Assembly: GCA_002420085.1 (NCBI GenBank)
Contig: DIHI01000013.1
Coordinates: 2,448 to 8,664 of the forward strand
Direction: 5' to 3'
Length of the DNA stretch: 6,217 bases
Source: Lysobacterales bacterium UBA5700
Lineage (GTDB): Bacteria > Pseudomonadota > Gammaproteobacteria > Xanthomonadales > Xanthomonadaceae
In this document: one piece after another, positions 1-6,217 of the stretch
Numbering within the stretch: the first letter of the stretch is position 1
How the letters are laid out: the number at the start of each line of letters is the position of its first letter
Program-made: the position numbers and the translations under genes
The notes under the pieces: generated by a model
Seen by the model: the letters and a program-made list of their open reading frames with translations, nothing else
Databases searched by the model: none
Told to the model about the DNA's origin: nothing

Positions 1-2891
<2,891 letters not shown>

Positions 2892-2901
2892 GCACACGGA
2901 T

Positions 2902-2910
2902 GGAGGGAGG
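2902..2910 (+). promoter_or_regulatory. Strong ribosome binding site for zipA
   Basis: GGAGGGAGG lies in the short smc-zipA gap and ends 6 bases before ATG 2917. This purine-rich Shine-Dalgarno match settles the zipA start in preference to the in-frame ATG at 2806, which lies inside smc and would prepend 37 residues encoded by overlapping smc sequence. Confidence 0.85.
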
Positions 2911-2916
2911 CTGGCG

Positions 2917-6217
<3,301 letters not shown>

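Overview
The window is high-GC, densely packed bacterial chromosome carrying three genes on the + strand in the order smc – zipA – ligA: chromosome segregation, cell division anchoring and DNA ligation. This order is a housekeeping arrangement of gammaproteobacteria. The LigA sequence, with long extra segments in the helix-hairpin-helix (HhH) region and before the BRCT domain and an extended length, recalls Xanthomonadales/Lysobacterales ligases. The lineage is an inference from remembered family features, not from a search.

Layout: bases 1-2891 are the 3' part of smc. About 200 N-terminal codons, including Walker A, lie upstream of the window. What remains is the end of the N-terminal coiled coil, the hinge, the return coiled coil, and the C-terminal ATPase head with its signature, Walker B, D-loop and H-loop. 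A 25-base gap with a strong ribosome binding site leads to zipA (2917-3597), a short ZipA with an N-terminal membrane helix, a short charged linker and the FtsZ-binding domain. A 28-base gap without a good ribosome binding site leads to ligA (3626 to beyond the window end), which has all catalytic and zinc-binding residues and a full BRCT domain but no stop codon before base 6217. No stretch over 30 bases is without a gene. I saw no RNA gene, insertion sequence, CRISPR array, terminator or convincing promoter. The three genes are probably co-transcribed.

The only accessory-like structure is inside ligA. The second HhH motif is split at its hairpin by a segment of about 70 residues. That segment holds a GAT-based hexamer repeat (Asp-Ser/Asp-His), then a 9-bp repeat (Ala-Leu-Ala), then a Lys/Gly-rich stretch. 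A second segment of about 100 residues before BRCT looks like a degenerate copy of the preceding HhH pair. A 12-bp repeat (Gln-Pro-Ala-Asp) begins at the C-terminus and runs to the window edge. All repeat units are multiples of 3 bp, so copy-number change would alter protein length without breaking the frame. I found no convincing undescribed multi-gene system; the ligase inserts are the part worth a second look.
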